A stretch of DNA of 64,000 nucleotides from Arabidopsis thaliana (Eukaryota; Streptophyta; Magnoliopsida; Brassicales; Brassicaceae), in the NCBI RefSeq assembly GCF_000001735.4, contig NC_003074.8, positions 22,017,261-22,081,260 of the forward strand, in the 5' to 3' direction. The notes beneath the pieces were generated by a model. The model worked only from the letters and a program-made list of their open reading frames with translations, ran no database searches and had not been told where the DNA came from. Each line of letters begins with the position of its first letter. Positions within the stretch are counted from its first letter, which is position 1. Shown here piece after piece: positions 61,101 to 64,000 of the stretch. The translations under genes and the position numbers were made by a program.

Positions 61101-62020
61101 TACTAAACGCTCGTGTGTGTGTGTGTTTATATATAGACAAGTTTTCTCGCCCGTTGGGAAAAGCATCAACGGCTACTTTGTCATGTCTGAATATAAGTCA
61201 GCCATGACGTCATAAGTTACCGTTCTGTATCTTCAACGGCTAACTCACACTGAACCAACAAGACACGTGTAAAGTCGTATACTTACTGTTGGGCTTTCTC
61301 CATATCGGCCCAACCCATTCAAATTGGTCAATAATTATGAATCTTTTTGCGCTTATCATTTATTTTATTAACAATAACGGGGTTAAGGCTTAACCCCATT
61401 TGAAAATGTTTACATCTTAACTAGTCTCACCATAATTATGATTACACTCTTACTTAAGACAAATGTTCATCATACATTATACATCTTTAAACATGTATTT
61501 TGGATTTTAAAACTCTATGATTTTAATGATTATGTATAGTATTATTCGCTTATGGTTTATAGATTATTAACAAATATAATTATGCAATAATTTTTTTTTG
61601 AATATATTTTCTGACCTAGCCACTGTTATATATTGTGGCCAATTTCTGGTACATTTTATTTTTTGTAAAGTCATTTTGTGGTTATATGTGGCTAAGACAA
61701 AAAATGTTTTTGGAGCAATTAGACTTAGACACACGGATATGTGGTGTCCTTTTGATGGCTATATTGATGGCTAGCTACAAGAATTGTGGTAATTAACAAC
61801 TTTACGTACACCAAACGTTAAGAACATCAAAATCACTCCATCTAGTATAACATATTTTTTAATCTTTGCCGTGCAAATACAAATTACACGGTGATTAATA
61901 CTTCCACCACCAAACAAACACAGCACACTAATTTTTAGAGGAAAGGAATAAAGCAAAAACAAAATCTCTGACCACAAAGTGTGTGGATCGAACCAAGCTA
62001 CGGCCAGTGAAAGTGTAAAA
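61101..62020. other. Intergenic between the candidate gene and SAC9
   Basis: AT-rich DNA, 3' side of SAC9. No gene is seen apart from the TATA element at 61126-61136 described for the candidate transcript. Confidence 0.45.
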
Positions 62021-64000
62021 TCAGACACTTGAAAGGCTAGTCCATTTGCCTACTTCGTAAGGATCCGCATAGTAATATAGCTTGATCCTGTTTGCTAAAG
62101 ACAGTCCTGCAGCAAAAGGAGAAGCCCGGCTGCTCAAATCAACAGCCTCTGCGGGCTCATCTGTAAAAGCTGCTACATCTCCTAGCAGTTTAAACGATAC
62201 TCTCTGTGCTTGTATCTGTTTAGGGAAGTCAAAATACAACTTTGTTCCATCTCTCGCCTCAGGCAATCTGTATTCCGCGATTGTCACCATTTTGTATTGC
62301 TCCTGTAGATTAACATTTTTCAGATCAACATGAAAAAGTTATTACAACATTTTGGTTTCTGAGGATATATAATAAACCGGGAGGAGGAGAGATAGATACC
62401 TGTAGAACAGATACTTGTATATACAAGATGGCCGGAGAGACGTGTCTATCTTCCATTATGACACTCGTCGGGTCCCAAATGTCAACTACATCTGAAGAAG
62501 GCGAGTGGGTTACACGAGGCTTTATCGCACTAAAAGCATCTAAACGGAATCCAGCAGCTAAAGGTGAAGCAGGTTGCAGATAAAGTTCCAAGACTAGATC
62601 ATTCTCCATTGGTCTCTCAGTCTCTAATGGTATCTGGAAGGTGAAAAAAACAAATATTAGTGACAATAAACGAAATACCACAGAAAAAGGTGAAAAGGAA
62701 CGAGCAGTTCTCTAAGGCACTAACCAGGAATCTATTCAAACGTGGGGCTCTGTCCAGCCAGTTTCTTACGCTCATGCTCTCAACACTTTGTAGCGTTTTA
62801 TCCCTCACGGTGTTTCCAGTGACCAAGATGTGTTTTGCATGAATACATGGATCATTCTCAATGGTTGCTCCAAAAGAGGCACGTCGAGGAATTGGAGCAA
62901 ATGGGTTCTCATCCAAAGATAAGAGATTGATGTTTTTGTCCAAACTAACTGAGCTACTAGATCCAAGCCTAGGAAGACGCAGTGTTATCCATATAATGCG
63001 GCAACGGACAGGATTCTTGAAAGCAAATTTTATATGCCTAGGTGCTCTACCAGACTTTTCTGAACCAGAAAGCTCAGGCGAAGATCTAATAAAGGACTGT
63101 ACATCCCACTTTCCCATCAAAGTCCGTGCTTCCTTGTTTATGTCGCTGCTCGCCCAAATTTGGACCTGCAATGAAGATACATAAAATGTTGAAATGAGTG
63201 GCAGCATTATCACGTAAGTAATGGCATGGGTTAACAAGAATTCAACTGAAGATAGAAAAGTCAAACTTACGGTAGGAGCATCAGCATCAGAGTAACCACA
63301 TGGACTAACGAGTAGAATCACACTGCTGACATCTGAAAGGGTGTTGAGAACAATGGCGGCTTCAACAGAGTCTGCAGACGGAGGAGCTTTCCAGTAGGCA
63401 TTACTTGAAGCAAGATTCAGAGGGGTGAGCAATGAGAAAAATGGTGCTGAATCAGTCGCAGTTTCGACCTAAATTGCATTATGCAAACATCCAAAAGAGA
63501 GAAAGGAGGATTAGGTATTACATAACAGCTCTTTCCAAAGACAATGAAGTGATCATAGTAATTTTAAAACACATAAGAAGCATATTACCTTATGTAAGAA
63601 GCTTGCAAATGGGAACTCAGAAAGCGACTCCTCTTTACCCAAAATTTGACGAAGGAAATTGAAGTCTTCTCGATTAGGAGAAGGTTGACCTCTAACAGCA
63701 AGGTGATTTGTAATGTTAGATCCAAATACCTCATTCAAAGCTTCCCGACCAGCATTATCAACACGGCCACTTCTTCGCAAGCTGACCATGACCCTTACAT
63801 AATCTACAATCAGGGCTTCAAGCACTATCGAGCTGCAGCATTTTTTACAAATGTAATGATCTGAACCTATCGAAGTAGCAGAGACATCTGCAAGACTTCC
63901 ACCTCCATTCGCAGTGTCCCTGGAGTAGGATTTTGAAAGCAGAAGAGCTCCTTTTCCAGCACAACAAAACTTGCAAGCTTTTTTCATACATTGGAAGCAC
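62021..64000 (-). CDS. SAC9: SAC9, C-terminal part (gene continues beyond the window)
   Basis: Five 3' exons on the minus strand: 64000..63589 (open at the edge), 63468..63271, 63165..62725, 62633..62400 and 62302..62021, all phase-consistent, about 520 residues. SAC9 is a large plant phosphoinositide phosphatase with an N-terminal SAC domain and a WW domain; mutants build up PI(4,5)P2 and show constitutive stress responses. Only its long C-terminal region is here. At the edge a cysteine-rich stretch is visible (CFQCMKKACKFCC, later HYICKKCC), a possible metal-binding site. Then come DAPTVQIWASSDINKEAR and CRIIWITLRLPRLG, a beta-rich region, and the end KLYYYADPYEVGKWTSLSSV. The catalytic CX5R motif lies outside the window. 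Confidence 0.93.

Overview
The window is plant nuclear DNA and matches Arabidopsis thaliana. Genes are compact, with short GT-AG introns, AT-rich intergenic DNA and telo-box promoters. The gene order (RNA polymerase subunit RPB8, F-box/jacalin, DPH2, BAGP1, IQD13, LecRK clade V cluster, OAS-TL C, SAC9) is what I know from the lower arm of chromosome 3, around At3g59600 to At3g59770. That placement is from memory. Gene models rest on reading frames, splice sites and phase checks done by hand; a boundary could be off by a base or two.

Layout. 1-663: 3' end of an RPB8 gene (+). 930-1461: decayed copy of the DPH2 3' end. 2293-3939: F-box protein with a C-terminal jacalin lectin domain (+). 6779-7236: short solo jacalin protein (+). 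8095-10516: DPH2, ten exons (-). 11841-13040: glycine-rich, probably plastid membrane protein (+). 13378-13818: rearranged BAGP1 fragment (-). 15956-16668: mitochondrial ribosomal protein mL43 type (+). 17166-21224: BAGP1, 18 exons (-). 23225-25120: nuclear-looking protein of unknown function (+). 27958-28563: small basic protein (+). 32312-34219: IQD13 (+). 34886-36871: LecRK-V.5 (+). 37960-39609: short-chain dehydrogenase/reductase (-). 41840-54561: three minus-strand lectin receptor kinase genes. V.6 is split by a Ty1/copia retrotransposon (42275-47069), V.7 is intact and V.8 is frameshifted. 55408-58085: mitochondrial O-acetylserine(thiol)lyase OASC, ten exons (-). 59557-61100: a possible small multi-exon transcript (-). 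62021-64000: 3' exons of SAC9 (-), running off the window.

Themes. Most genes are unrelated housekeeping genes (transcription, diphthamide synthesis, mitochondrial translation, cysteine synthesis, phosphoinositide turnover). Two dynamic zones stand out. The first 20 kb carries partial gene copies (DPH2 tail, RPB8 intron, BAGP1 exons) beside jacalin genes. The LecRK cluster shows tandem duplication followed by loss through a recent copia insertion and a small deletion; only V.5 and V.7 remain fully open. Nested MITEs lie next to this cluster.

I see no CRISPR, tRNA, rRNA or bacterial-type system. The least explained features are the candidate spliced small gene upstream of SAC9, a degenerate TCGACTAA-type repeat inside it, and the retroelement, whose LTRs are almost identical although its own pol gene is defective.
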